Shown: positions 1 to 5,574 of the stretch, piece after piece
How positions within the stretch are numbered: position 1 is the first letter of the stretch
How the letters are laid out: every line of letters begins with the position of its first letter
Origin: DASRBA01 sp036559665
GTDB lineage: Bacteria; Myxococcota; Myxococcia; Myxococcales; Myxococcaceae
Direction of reading: 5' to 3'
DNA: 5,574 bases
NCBI GenBank assembly: GCA_036559665.1
Contig: DATBSS010000196.1
Span: forward strand, 1 to 5,574
Translations under genes and position numbers: made by a program
Notes under the pieces: model-generated
Database searches by the model: none
Told to the model about the DNA's origin: nothing
What the model saw: the letters and a program-made list of their open reading frames with translations, nothing else

Positions 1-11
1 GGCCAGGAGGC

Positions 12-48
12 GAGGACTACCACAAGCGGGCACCACAAACGGAGGACT
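12..48. repeat. Short nested direct repeats near the window edge
   Basis: The 7-mer GAGGACT occurs at 12-18 and again at 42-48. Between the two copies lies a near-perfect 11-bp direct repeat: ACCACAAGCGG at 19-29 and ACCACAAACGG at 32-42, one mismatch, 13-bp period. The block lies beyond the stop codon of the minus-strand ANL fragment, in a stretch (1-88) where I find no gene. It could be a small tandem duplication, or a pair of protein-binding half-sites for a gene beyond the left edge. No function can be assigned from sequence alone. Confidence 0.4.
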
Positions 49-88
49 GGGCTAGCTGACGAGCCTGGACCGATGAAGCCGTTCAGGC

Positions 89-457
89 CTACGCCATCTC
101 CTCGGCGAACCGGTGCCGCTGCACCTTCCGGGTCGCCGTCCTGGGCAACTCCTGCGTGCGGACGACGATGCGGGTGGCCTGGCGGTGCGAGGCGAGCTCC
201 GAGCTCCGGCGCTCAAGCAGGGCCTTCAGGGCGGCTACGGCCTCGTCCGACGGCTGGGCCGGCGTGGCGACCAGCGCGATCGCCTGGCCTCCGTCCCCGG
301 CCGGCATGCCCAGCACGCAGATCTCCCCAAACCCGAGCACCGTGGCGAAGTGCGCCGCCCTCAGCTGGCCTGCCAGATCCCTCAGCTGCACGGCCGTGAG
401 CCCACCTGCCCTGACCCGGTTGTAGCCAGCGGCCAGGTGTCGTCCGGGGTACCGCAT
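89..457 (-). pseudogene. Orphan C-terminal subdomain of an ANL-superfamily (acyl-CoA synthetase / adenylation) enzyme
   Basis: This 122-residue frame resembles only the small mobile C-terminal subdomain of AMP-forming ligases. Residues 44-65 (GEICVLGMPAGDGGQAIALV) fit the usual 'VVGVPD..GE.. A.VV' strand and turn. Residues 104-114 (LPRTATRKVQR) fit the A10 motif LPRTATGKIQR, with K111 as the conserved lysine used in adenylation and with Arg replacing the usual Gly. ANL enzymes normally have about 400 residues before this point, carrying the ATP and acyl-substrate sites. Here only 54 bp separate the fragment from the M16 stop codon, so that core is absent. In-frame codons continue upstream to the M16 stop without any ANL-like sequence. 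The ATG at 455-457 has only a poorly spaced G-rich stretch upstream. The fragment therefore cannot make an acyl-adenylate on its own. It is most likely a decayed remnant, though the frame is still open and GC-rich; a free-standing subdomain is the less likely alternative. Confidence 0.6.
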
Positions 458-486
458 GGGCGGGCTGCGCCCCCCATCCCCTGGTG

Positions 487-507
487 AGCGGGGGGAGTCC
501 CCTCGCT
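487..507 (-). terminator. Hairpin just after the M16 gene, possible terminator
   Basis: Positions 487-495 and 499-507 form a hairpin with a 3-nt loop, starting 4 nt after the M16 stop codon. In the minus-strand RNA the stem has eight Watson-Crick pairs interrupted by one A-C mismatch. No T-tract follows, so it is not a classical rho-independent terminator. It may stabilise the 3' end or help rho-dependent termination, or it may have no role. Confidence 0.3.
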
Positions 508-511
508 GGAG

Positions 512-3385
512 TCAGGGAGATGGGCGGCCGTTGTGGCGGGGCGGCTTGTCGAGGATGCGGGCCCCGGTGGCGCCGAGGGCGGCCATGACCTTGTCCAAGC
601 GGTCGCGGTTCGCGGTGACGGTGGTCACCCTGCGGTGCAGGTCGAGGTCCGCGGCCGCGACGGCGGCGACGGCCGCGGGGGTGAGCTCGCTGATCGACCT
701 CGCGAGCCGCGCGAAGTGATCGACCGGCAGAGCGTGCCGGACGCCGTACTCCAGCTCGTTCGCCACGGCGGTGACGCCGGAGGCGTCCGCCAGCACCTGG
801 GCCAGCGCGCGGCGCCGCGCCCGCACGAAGTCCTCGTCCATGGTCCCGACCCCGGCGTGGATCGCCTCCAGCTCGGAGAGGATGGCGGTGGCGGCCTTCA
901 CCGCCCGCTGCGGATCCAGCTCGCTCTCGATCTCCAGCACGCTCGCGCCGGTGCCGCCGCCATAGGACACCCGCACGCCGTAGGACGCACCCATCCCCTC
1001 GCGGACGATGCGCAGCCGATCCTCGATCAGCTCGCCCAGAACGCGCCGGGCGGCGCGATCGCGATCCGGCTGTGACGCGGTCGCGAAGTCCACGCGCAGC
1101 CCCACCTGCGTCTGGGAGGGGTCCCGCATCCCCACCCAACCCGGCCCCGGGGCCGGCGAGGCCTCCGGGACCTCCTGCGGCGGGGGGCCCGGCTTGTCCT
1201 CCCAGGGCGCGAACAGCGACCGGACGTGCTGCGTCATGCGTTCGACGTCGAAGCCCCCGGTGATGATCAACGTGGCCCCGCCCGGCAGGTAGTGGGCCTC
1301 GCGGAAGCCCTCCAGCGCCTCGGGCGACAGCCACCGCCACTCGCCGGCGGTGGGCCTGGGGCGGGCCAGGGGGTGCCCTTCCCCGAACAGCAGCCGCCGG
1401 GACAGCTCCGCCGCGGGATCGGCATCCCGGCCGTCGTCGCGGACGAAGTCGTCCCGGAGGGTGTTGACCGAATCGTTCGTGTAGATGCACTGCTCGACGA
1501 GCCAGTACAGGCGCCAGACGTGCCACTCCGCCCGGTGGGCGAGCCCGCGCGCCGTGAAGACCGTGGAGGTGTCGTCGACGGCGGTGGAGAGCTGCGTGCC
1601 GACGCTCGCGCCTTCCGCGAACAGCAGGTGCTGGCCCAGCGACATGCGGAGGTCCCCATTGGCTTCGAGCAGGTGGGCGGCGGCCGTGGCGAGCCCGCGG
1701 CGATCCGGCGGATCGTCCAGCGACCCATGGGGAAGCACCAGCCGGGCGTCGACCTGCGCGCTGCCCGGATCCGGGGTCATGAGCACCCGGAGCCCGTTCA
1801 GCAGCAGGATCTCCTGGGGCGGCTTGCGGACCGACGCGGTGGGGAGCGGGACCGGGCGCCGGGCCTCGGAGGCGTCCGCCGGCGCTCGCCAGGGCGCGAG
1901 ATCGAGCTCACGGCCGGACGCCACCTCCAGCCGTCCGGCCAACTCCTGGCCGTTGGGTTCGACCATGGCCACGTGGCTCCTGGACCGGACGAACGTCTCC
2001 TTGGCGTAGCGCGTGACGTCGGGCAGGGCCACTTTGTTCAACGCCGTCAGATCCTCCACCATGAACGCGTTGTGTCGCGTGTAGTTGAGGTAGTCGGCGA
2101 GCCACGCGGCCCGCTCGGCGAACGACTCGTACCGCTCCACGCGTTCGGCCTGCAGCTCATTGAGCAGGTCCGAGTAGCGGAACGGGTCGATGTCCTCGAA
2201 CATGGAGGGCGCCCGCTTCAGGACCTCTTCCACGGCGTCGTCGAGGCGCTTGGGTTCGTCGACCGTGAGCAGGACGGCCACCACCTGGGACCGCCCAGCG
2301 CCCATGGTGGTCGCGGCGGCGCCCGTGATCCAGCCATGCTCACGGTCGAGCCTGCGCAGCACTCCGCGGAGCCGCTCCAGCGCCACCAGGTGGACGGCGG
2401 TGCCAGGGCCTCCCCAGCGCGGCGCGGGGAAGAAGAGGAACGCGGTCGCGTCGTCGATGGGGCCGCGGTGCCGGGACCGCGTGCCGGCGAGCCTGGCCTC
2501 CGCCACCGGGGCCTGAGGGGCGCCGGCCCGCGAGCTGATCCGGGTGAAGCGGGCGGCGATGGCCGAGGCGATGCGGGGCGCGTCGAAGTCGCCCGTGATG
2601 ACGAGGCTCAGGTGCTCCGGCGTGTAGTGGTCGTCGAGGAAGCGGCACGCCTCGGCCCGGGTCACGTCCGCCACCTCGCGGCTGTTGACGGCGCGGGAGT
2701 AGGGGTGGCCGTTACCCCAGACCTCGCGCGAGATGTCGAGGAAGAGATCGCTCCAGGACGTGCGGCGCTCGGCCTCCTCTTCGAGCACCACGTCCCGCTC
2801 GCGGCTGAAGACGTCATCGTCGATCTGGTCGCACGTCGCCTCCAACCGCTGCGCCTCCAACTCGAGCAGCTCCGGCAGCCGGCCGGTGAACGCCGTGGAC
2901 GTGTAGTGCGTGACGTCGTGGTTGGTGAACGCGTTGTATTCGAGGGCCACCTCGGCCATGCGCCCGCCGAGGCGGGGGCGATCCGCGCCGGCCCTGGCCT
3001 GGAAGGTCAGGTGCTCCATCAGGTGGGCCATGCCCGCGCGCCTGGCCGGGTCCGCGGCGGCGCCGAAGTCGTAGCGGGCGTCCACCGAGACGAGGTTGGT
3101 GCCACGGTCCGGAAGCAGCACCACGCTCATGCTCCGGTTGATCTTGAACAGCCGGATGTCGTGCGCGAAGCCGAGGGGGGCCCGGTCGAGGCGCAGGCCA
3201 CCGAAGCGAGGCTCCGGCCTCGGCATCCAAGGCTTGCACGCGGCGGCGAGCAACAGCAGCAGCAGGAGCGGGAGGGTTCGTACGGATATGATGTGCGGCC
3301 GGGCGGACCCGGGAGACAGCCCCACAGCAAGAGCGTGGCGAGAAGGCCAGGGGAGGACGTTTCGCACCAGGCGTGAGCACGGCAT
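512..3385 (-). CDS. M16-family (pitrilysin/insulinase/PqqL-like) zinc protease, predicted lipoprotein, 957 aa
   Basis: This encodes an inverzincin protease built from two M16 halves that would close around peptide substrates. In the N-terminal half, residues 121-125 (HLMEH) are the inverted zinc motif HxxEH, and E202 in ERDVVLEEE lies exactly 76 residues after the second His, as expected for the third zinc ligand. HPYSRAV (227-233) and the start of an M16 C-type domain (HLSLVITGDFD, 258-268) follow. The second half begins near residue 525. It carries the degenerate motif HLLEA (571-575), which lacks the second zinc His, and ends with the conserved C-domain segment around R795 to Y802 (VREGMGASY). 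One active and one inactive half, and a length of about 930-960 aa, match PqqL/pitrilysin-type enzymes. The start is the ATG at 3383-3385, preceded 8 nt upstream by GAGGG. A seven-leucine stretch leads to AAAC with Cys50 as the probable lipidation site and Lys at +2, which suggests an outer-membrane lipoprotein facing the periplasm or exterior. The n-region of about 34 residues is unusually long; GTG at 3325-3323 (Val21) would give a more normal signal of about 30 residues but lacks equal support. The physiological substrate is unknown. Confidence 0.93.
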   Translation of the reverse strand: MPCSRLVRNVLPWPSRHALAVGLSPGSARPHIISVRTLPLLLLLLLAAACKPWMPRPEPRFGGLRLDRAPLGFAHDIRLFKINRSMSVVLLPDRGTNLVSVDARYDFGAAADPARRAGMAHLMEHLTFQARAGADRPRLGGRMAEVALEYNAFTNHDVTHYTSTAFTGRLPELLELEAQRLEATCDQIDDDVFSRERDVVLEEEAERRTSWSDLFLDISREVWGNGHPYSRAVNSREVADVTRAEACRFLDDHYTPEHLSLVITGDFDAPRIASAIAARFTRISSRAGAPQAPVAEARLAGTRSRHRGPIDDATAFLFFPAPRWGGPGTAVHLVALERLRGVLRRLDREHGWITGAAATTMGAGRSQVVAVLLTVDEPKRLDDAVEEVLKRAPSMFEDIDPFRYSDLLNELQAERVERYESFAERAAWLADYLNYTRHNAFMVEDLTALNKVALPDVTRYAKETFVRSRSHVAMVEPNGQELAGRLEVASGRELDLAPWRAPADASEARRPVPLPTASVRKPPQEILLLNGLRVLMTPDPGSAQVDARLVLPHGSLDDPPDRRGLATAAAHLLEANGDLRMSLGQHLLFAEGASVGTQLSTAVDDTSTVFTARGLAHRAEWHVWRLYWLVEQCIYTNDSVNTLRDDFVRDDGRDADPAAELSRRLLFGEGHPLARPRPTAGEWRWLSPEALEGFREAHYLPGGATLIITGGFDVERMTQHVRSLFAPWEDKPGPPPQEVPEASPAPGPGWVGMRDPSQTQVGLRVDFATASQPDRDRAARRVLGELIEDRLRIVREGMGASYGVRVSYGGGTGASVLEIESELDPQRAVKAATAILSELEAIHAGVGTMDEDFVRARRRALAQVLADASGVTAVANELEYGVRHALPVDHFARLARSISELTPAAVAAVAAADLDLHRRVTTVTANRDRLDKVMAALGATGARILDKPPRHNGRPSP

Positions 3386-3422
3386 CGTGACATCCCTCGT
3401 GTTGAAAAGCTGGTCACGATGC
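3382..3422. promoter_or_regulatory. Perfect 10-bp inverted repeat around the M16 ribosome binding site and start codon
   Basis: GCATCGTGAC at 3382-3391 and GTCACGATGC at 3413-3422 are exact reverse complements separated by 21 bp, with arm centres 31 bp apart, about three helical turns. The arm nearest the gene contains the M16 start codon (3383-3385), and the spacer contains the GAGGG ribosome binding site. If transcription starts upstream of 3422, the mRNA can fold so that the start codon is inside a 10-bp stem and the ribosome site is in a 21-nt loop. As DNA, the two arms could instead bind a dimeric repressor. Either would control M16 expression. The repeat is seen directly; the function is inferred. 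Confidence 0.5.
3394..3398 (-). promoter_or_regulatory. Ribosome binding site of the M16 gene
   Basis: In the minus direction the sequence reads GAGGG followed by 8 nt and the ATG at 3385-3383, a good Shine-Dalgarno match and spacing. It is the main reason for choosing this ATG over the in-frame GTG codons at Val7 and Val21, which would give shorter signal peptides. The site lies in the loop of the inverted repeat described at 3382-3422. Confidence 0.6.
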
Positions 3423-3479
3423 TCAAGAGGCGGGCAGTCAGCGGGTTATTCAGGCCGGCGAAGGGACCGGGCCCATCTC

Positions 3480-3782
3480 AACCTGCGGACGGTGGTTCCG
3501 CTGACGAACGGCAACAGTGCCGGAATCGCGGGTGGAGTGGCGTCCGGCACGGTCATGGGGCCCTCGCGCCACCTCACCGGGGCGAACACCGTCCTGGTGG
3601 GTGGAATGCCCGCTACGCGGATGAACAGCGTGACGATGCAGAACATGACCAACTGCTCAGGGTCCCGGGTCGTCCCCAGCCAGACGAAGGCGCTCCTGCT
3701 GGCTCCCTGGCGCCGGGGCATCCGTCCGCGTCTCGCCGCTGTAGAGCGCCATCAGAAACAGGCCGCGCGGCCCCCGAGGTGA
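3480..3782 (+). pseudogene. DUF4150 (PAAR-like, Tox-PAAR-like) C-terminal fragment, N-terminus missing
   Basis: The plus frame from about 3480 reads LRTVVPLTNGNSAGIAGGVASG, then a stretch ending GGMPATRMNSVTMQNMTNC, then SRVVPSQTKALLLAP. These fit, in order, the DUF4150/PAAR-like signatures 'P.TNGDEAG.AGGV.SG', 'V.G.PA.R..D.T..N', and the terminal 'PSQTKV'. Members of this family cap type VI secretion spikes or sit at the N-terminus of secreted toxins; this is family knowledge. The usual opening part, rich in prolines and containing 'TP.GPVPIPYPN', should lie about 40 residues upstream. Instead the frame there is only antisense to the M16 gene and its 5' region, and I find no suitable start or ribosome site at the junction. 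The homology ends near 3709; about 24 further residues run into the terminator hairpin of the M28 gene before a TGA at 3780-3782, so the 3' end may also be altered. Third positions are strongly G/C, so the coding signature is still fresh. It is probably a relic of a gene once transcribed toward the M28 gene. Confidence 0.65.
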
Positions 3783-3800
3783 ACGGGCGGGCCGCGCGGC
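3762..3800 (-). terminator. Probable rho-independent terminator of the M28 aminopeptidase gene
   Basis: GCCGCGCGGCCC (3762-3773) and GGGCCGCGCGGC (3789-3800) form a perfect 12-bp stem with a 15-nt loop. In the minus direction the hairpin begins 14 nt after the M28 stop codon and is followed by CTGTTTCT, a weak T-rich tail. There is no T-tract on the plus side, so it should act mainly on the M28 transcript. The stop codon of the DUF4150 fragment falls within its loop. Confidence 0.65.
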
Positions 3801-3814
3801 GAGGTCAGCTCACG

Positions 3815-5569
3815 TCACTGGACCGCGAAGATCAGGTCGTCGTGGTCGTCGTACGCGCCGGTGGTGCACGTGGACACGGCGCCGTTGTAGCGGAAGTTCA
3901 CGCGCACCGCCTGGAGGGCGCCGGCCGGCAGCGTGTAGTTGGCGGTGATCGTCCGCACGCCGGTGCCGCCCGGCGCGAAGGTACCGAGCAGGGTCCACGT
4001 GGGGCTGCTGGCATTGGACGTGTAGTAGATGTCCGCCTTGTCCGCGGTGTTCGAGTAGGACCACACGGTGGCCTCGATGGTTACCTGCTTGCCCGCGGCC
4101 AGGTTCGTCCCGTCCACCGTGGACACCTTGACGCGGTCCACCGACTCGTCCGAGTGGAAGGCGCCGGAGTTGCCGTCCGTGCAGGTGGCGTTGATGGTGT
4201 TGGACTTGTTCACCTCCGGGCCCACGTTGCCGCGCCCGGTGAGCAGCGTGCTGGAGTCGCAGCCGATACCCGCGGCGCCGCACTTTGGCGCCTTGAGGGT
4301 CGCGTCGTAGGTGGCGGTGGGGACGCTGCCCGTCGGCGGCGGGGTGTTGCCGTTGGTGGCGCCCTTGGCCGTCTCACCCATGAACGCGGCGGCCAGCTTG
4401 GCGAACTTCACGGAGTTGTTCATGGTGCCGCCCATGAAGGTCAGGGTGTCGTTCGCGGTGTGGATGTTCGGGTTGTCGGTGCTGATGGTCGCCTCGAACG
4501 GCAGCGTCGACGGGTAGCCGTTACTGGTCCACGACGCGTGGTCGGAGCAGGCGTAGCCGCAGGCGAAGCTGGTGAAGGTCATCCCCGGCAGGTACGTGGT
4601 GATCAGGCTGGTGGTGAACGTGTTGAGGGACGGGTTGGTGTTGTCCGACACCATCCCGAAGTCCCAGCTGGAGCCCCTGTAGTTCGTCATGTCCAGCTGG
4701 AGCACCGCCACCACGTTGACGGCGTTGTTCTTGTGCCACTGGGCGATGGCGGCGGAGCCGTTCAGGCCCACCTCCTCGGCGGCGTAGGCCATGAACTTCA
4801 CCGTGCGCGCCGGCCGGTAGCCGGTGGCCATGGCGACCCGGAACGCCTCGGTGATGGTGGCGACGCCCGACGCGTCATCGTCCGCGCCCGGCGCGGCGCC
4901 GGTAGAGCTGCTCTGGTTGATGGAGTCCAGGTGCCCGCCCAGCACCACCACCTCGTTGGGCACGGTGGTGCCGGTGATGGTGGCGATCACGGAGGGCTGC
5001 AGCCAGGAGTGCGCGAACAGCGCGACCGAGACGTCGGTGCGCCCGGCGGCCATCGAGGTCCACTGGTCCCTCAGCCAGGTGGCCGCGTCCGCGCCCGACT
5101 GCACGTTGTAGCGGCGGGTCGTCCAGTTGGTCGACAGCGAGTTGACGGTGCTCCGGAGGTTCAGCTCCTGCACGCTCGACATCATCGCGTTCACCGACGG
5201 GCCGTTGTTGATGGTGAAGGCGAGGAGGGAAGCCTGCGGCGCCGGCGCGCTGGCGAGATCCACCTCCGCCAGCGCCTTCGCCTGCGAGTCATGGGAGATG
5301 AAGCCCGCGCAGCGGTTGAGCTTGTCGTGCATCACGCCGGAGATGATCTCGAGCTGCGACTCGCGCAGGCGCAGCGCCGCCACGCCGCCTTTCTCGACGA
5401 TGGCGGCGGGGAGCTCTGTCCCCTTGCTCTTGAACGCCGCGCTCACCAGCGGCAGCGTCTCCGCGCCGATGGTGATCCAGACCTCCTTGTCCTGCTGGGG
5501 GGGCGCTGCGAACGCGAAGGATGAACAGGCAAGCATCGCGATCGCCAGGCCGGACTTCTTGGTCGTCAT
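3815..5569 (-). CDS. Secreted M28-family leucyl aminopeptidase with propeptide and C-terminal accessory domain, 584 aa
   Basis: This is a di-zinc exopeptidase that removes N-terminal residues from peptides outside the cell, closely resembling the Vibrio proteolyticus/Aeromonas aminopeptidase. The signal peptide covers residues 1-21 (cut after AFA). A propeptide of about 90 residues follows (VWITIGAE at 30-37 and HDKLNRCAGF at 81-90 look like the inhibitory prodomain of that enzyme). The catalytic domain is roughly 115-400. All expected residues are present: H213 in GGHLDS, D231 in PGADDDASG, the catalytic E265 and ligand E266 in AYAAEEVGLNGS, D293 in LQLDMTNY and H344 in CSDHASW, with the disulfide motif CGYAC at 337-341. 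After a Gly/Pro/Thr linker (400-418), a domain of about 165 residues with four cysteines (430, 437, 463, 568) replaces the PPC domain typical of Vibrio enzymes; it looks beta-rich and may aid secretion, folding or substrate binding, but I cannot name it. The ATG at 5567-5569 gives a proper signal peptide; its ribosome site lies beyond the window. MLAC at 12-15 weakly resembles a lipobox, but the AFA signal peptidase I site fits better. The gene has its own terminator and appears monocistronic. Confidence 0.95.
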   Translation of the reverse strand: MTTKKSGLAIAMLACSSFAFAAPPQQDKEVWITIGAETLPLVSAAFKSKGTELPAAIVEKGGVAALRLRESQLEIISGVMHDKLNRCAGFISHDSQAKALAEVDLASAPAPQASLLAFTINNGPSVNAMMSSVQELNLRSTVNSLSTNWTTRRYNVQSGADAATWLRDQWTSMAAGRTDVSVALFAHSWLQPSVIATITGTTVPNEVVVLGGHLDSINQSSSTGAAPGADDDASGVATITEAFRVAMATGYRPARTVKFMAYAAEEVGLNGSAAIAQWHKNNAVNVVAVLQLDMTNYRGSSWDFGMVSDNTNPSLNTFTTSLITTYLPGMTFTSFACGYACSDHASWTSNGYPSTLPFEATISTDNPNIHTANDTLTFMGGTMNNSVKFAKLAAAFMGETAKGATNGNTPPPTGSVPTATYDATLKAPKCGAAGIGCDSSTLLTGRGNVGPEVNKSNTINATCTDGNSGAFHSDESVDRVKVSTVDGTNLAAGKQVTIEATVWSYSNTADKADIYYTSNASSPTWTLLGTFAPGGTGVRTITANYTLPAGALQAVRVNFRYNGAVSTCTTGAYDDHDDLIFAVQ

Positions 5570-5574
5570 ACGCT

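Noticed and set aside
213..1526. A 437-codon minus-strand open frame overlapping the M16 gene and the ANL fragment
   Set aside because: Its translation is an Arg/Gly/Ala-rich low-complexity sequence, while the alternative frame over the same DNA carries M16 motifs.
1226..3376. A 716-codon plus-strand open frame
   Set aside because: It lies opposite the M16 gene and has shadow composition with no recognisable domain.
3127..3426. A 99-codon minus-strand frame with a leader-like stretch LLATLLLWGC
   Set aside because: The hydrophobic run ending in Cys looks like a lipobox, but the rest is Cys/Ser/Arg-rich with no conserved domain, and it overlaps the M16 leader in another frame. A frameshift joining it to M16 is not needed because the M16 frame has its own start, ribosome site and signal.
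3400..3426. Possible promoter for M16 (TTGAGC, complement of 3421-3426, as a -35 element)
   Set aside because: No convincing -10 hexamer lies 16-18 nt downstream, and sigma-70 consensus matches are unreliable in this GC-rich DNA.
3096..3479. Upstream part of the plus-strand frame that leads into the DUF4150 homology, with ATG at 3096
   Set aside because: This part is antisense to the M16 5' region, contains none of the expected N-terminal DUF4150 sequence, and the ATG lies inside the M16 gene.
3419..5524. A 701-codon plus-strand open frame
   Set aside because: It is antisense to the M28 gene, rich in Arg, Gly, Val and His as expected for a shadow frame in high-GC DNA, and contains no family motif. 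The minus frame has a full set of catalytic motifs.
512..5569. A protease operon combining the M28 and M16 genes
   Set aside because: Both are on the minus strand, but a strong terminator-like hairpin and about 430 bp containing an opposite-strand relic separate them.

Overview
The window is very GC-rich, and its real genes use G or C at most third codon positions. It carries two large exported metalloproteases and a fragment of a DUF4150/PAAR-like protein. This combination suggests a predatory or saprophytic soil deltaproteobacterium of the myxobacterial type (Myxococcota). That assignment is an inference from composition and gene content; no marker gene is present.

Layout from right to left, the direction in which both large genes are transcribed. 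(1) 5569-3815, minus strand: a complete M28-family secreted aminopeptidase of the Vibrio/Aeromonas leucine aminopeptidase type, with signal peptide, propeptide, full zinc-site motifs and an extra C-terminal beta-rich domain. A GC-rich hairpin with a short T-rich tail (3762-3800) follows its stop codon as a probable terminator. (2) 3480-3782, plus strand: the C-terminal part of a DUF4150 (PAAR-like) protein that has lost its N-terminus and start, so probably a relic. (3) 3385-512, minus strand: a complete two-halved M16 (pitrilysin/insulinase/PqqL-like) zinc protease with a lipoprotein-type signal. A perfect 10-bp inverted repeat surrounds its ribosome binding site and includes its start codon. 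(4) 457-89, minus strand: an orphan C-terminal subdomain of an ANL-superfamily (acyl-CoA synthetase/adenylation) enzyme, again without its N-terminal part.

The two proteases could both serve extracellular or envelope protein and peptide degradation (M16 on larger peptides, M28 removing N-terminal residues). However, the terminator and the opposite-strand relic between them argue against a single operon. The most notable structural point is that the M16 gene lies between two gene fragments, each truncated on the side facing it. This suggests that the M16 gene arrived by, or sits at, a rearrangement. I see no RNA gene, CRISPR array, insertion sequence or complete new defence or secretion system. 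The best leads are the PAAR-like relic, the start-codon inverted repeat and the rearrangement signature.
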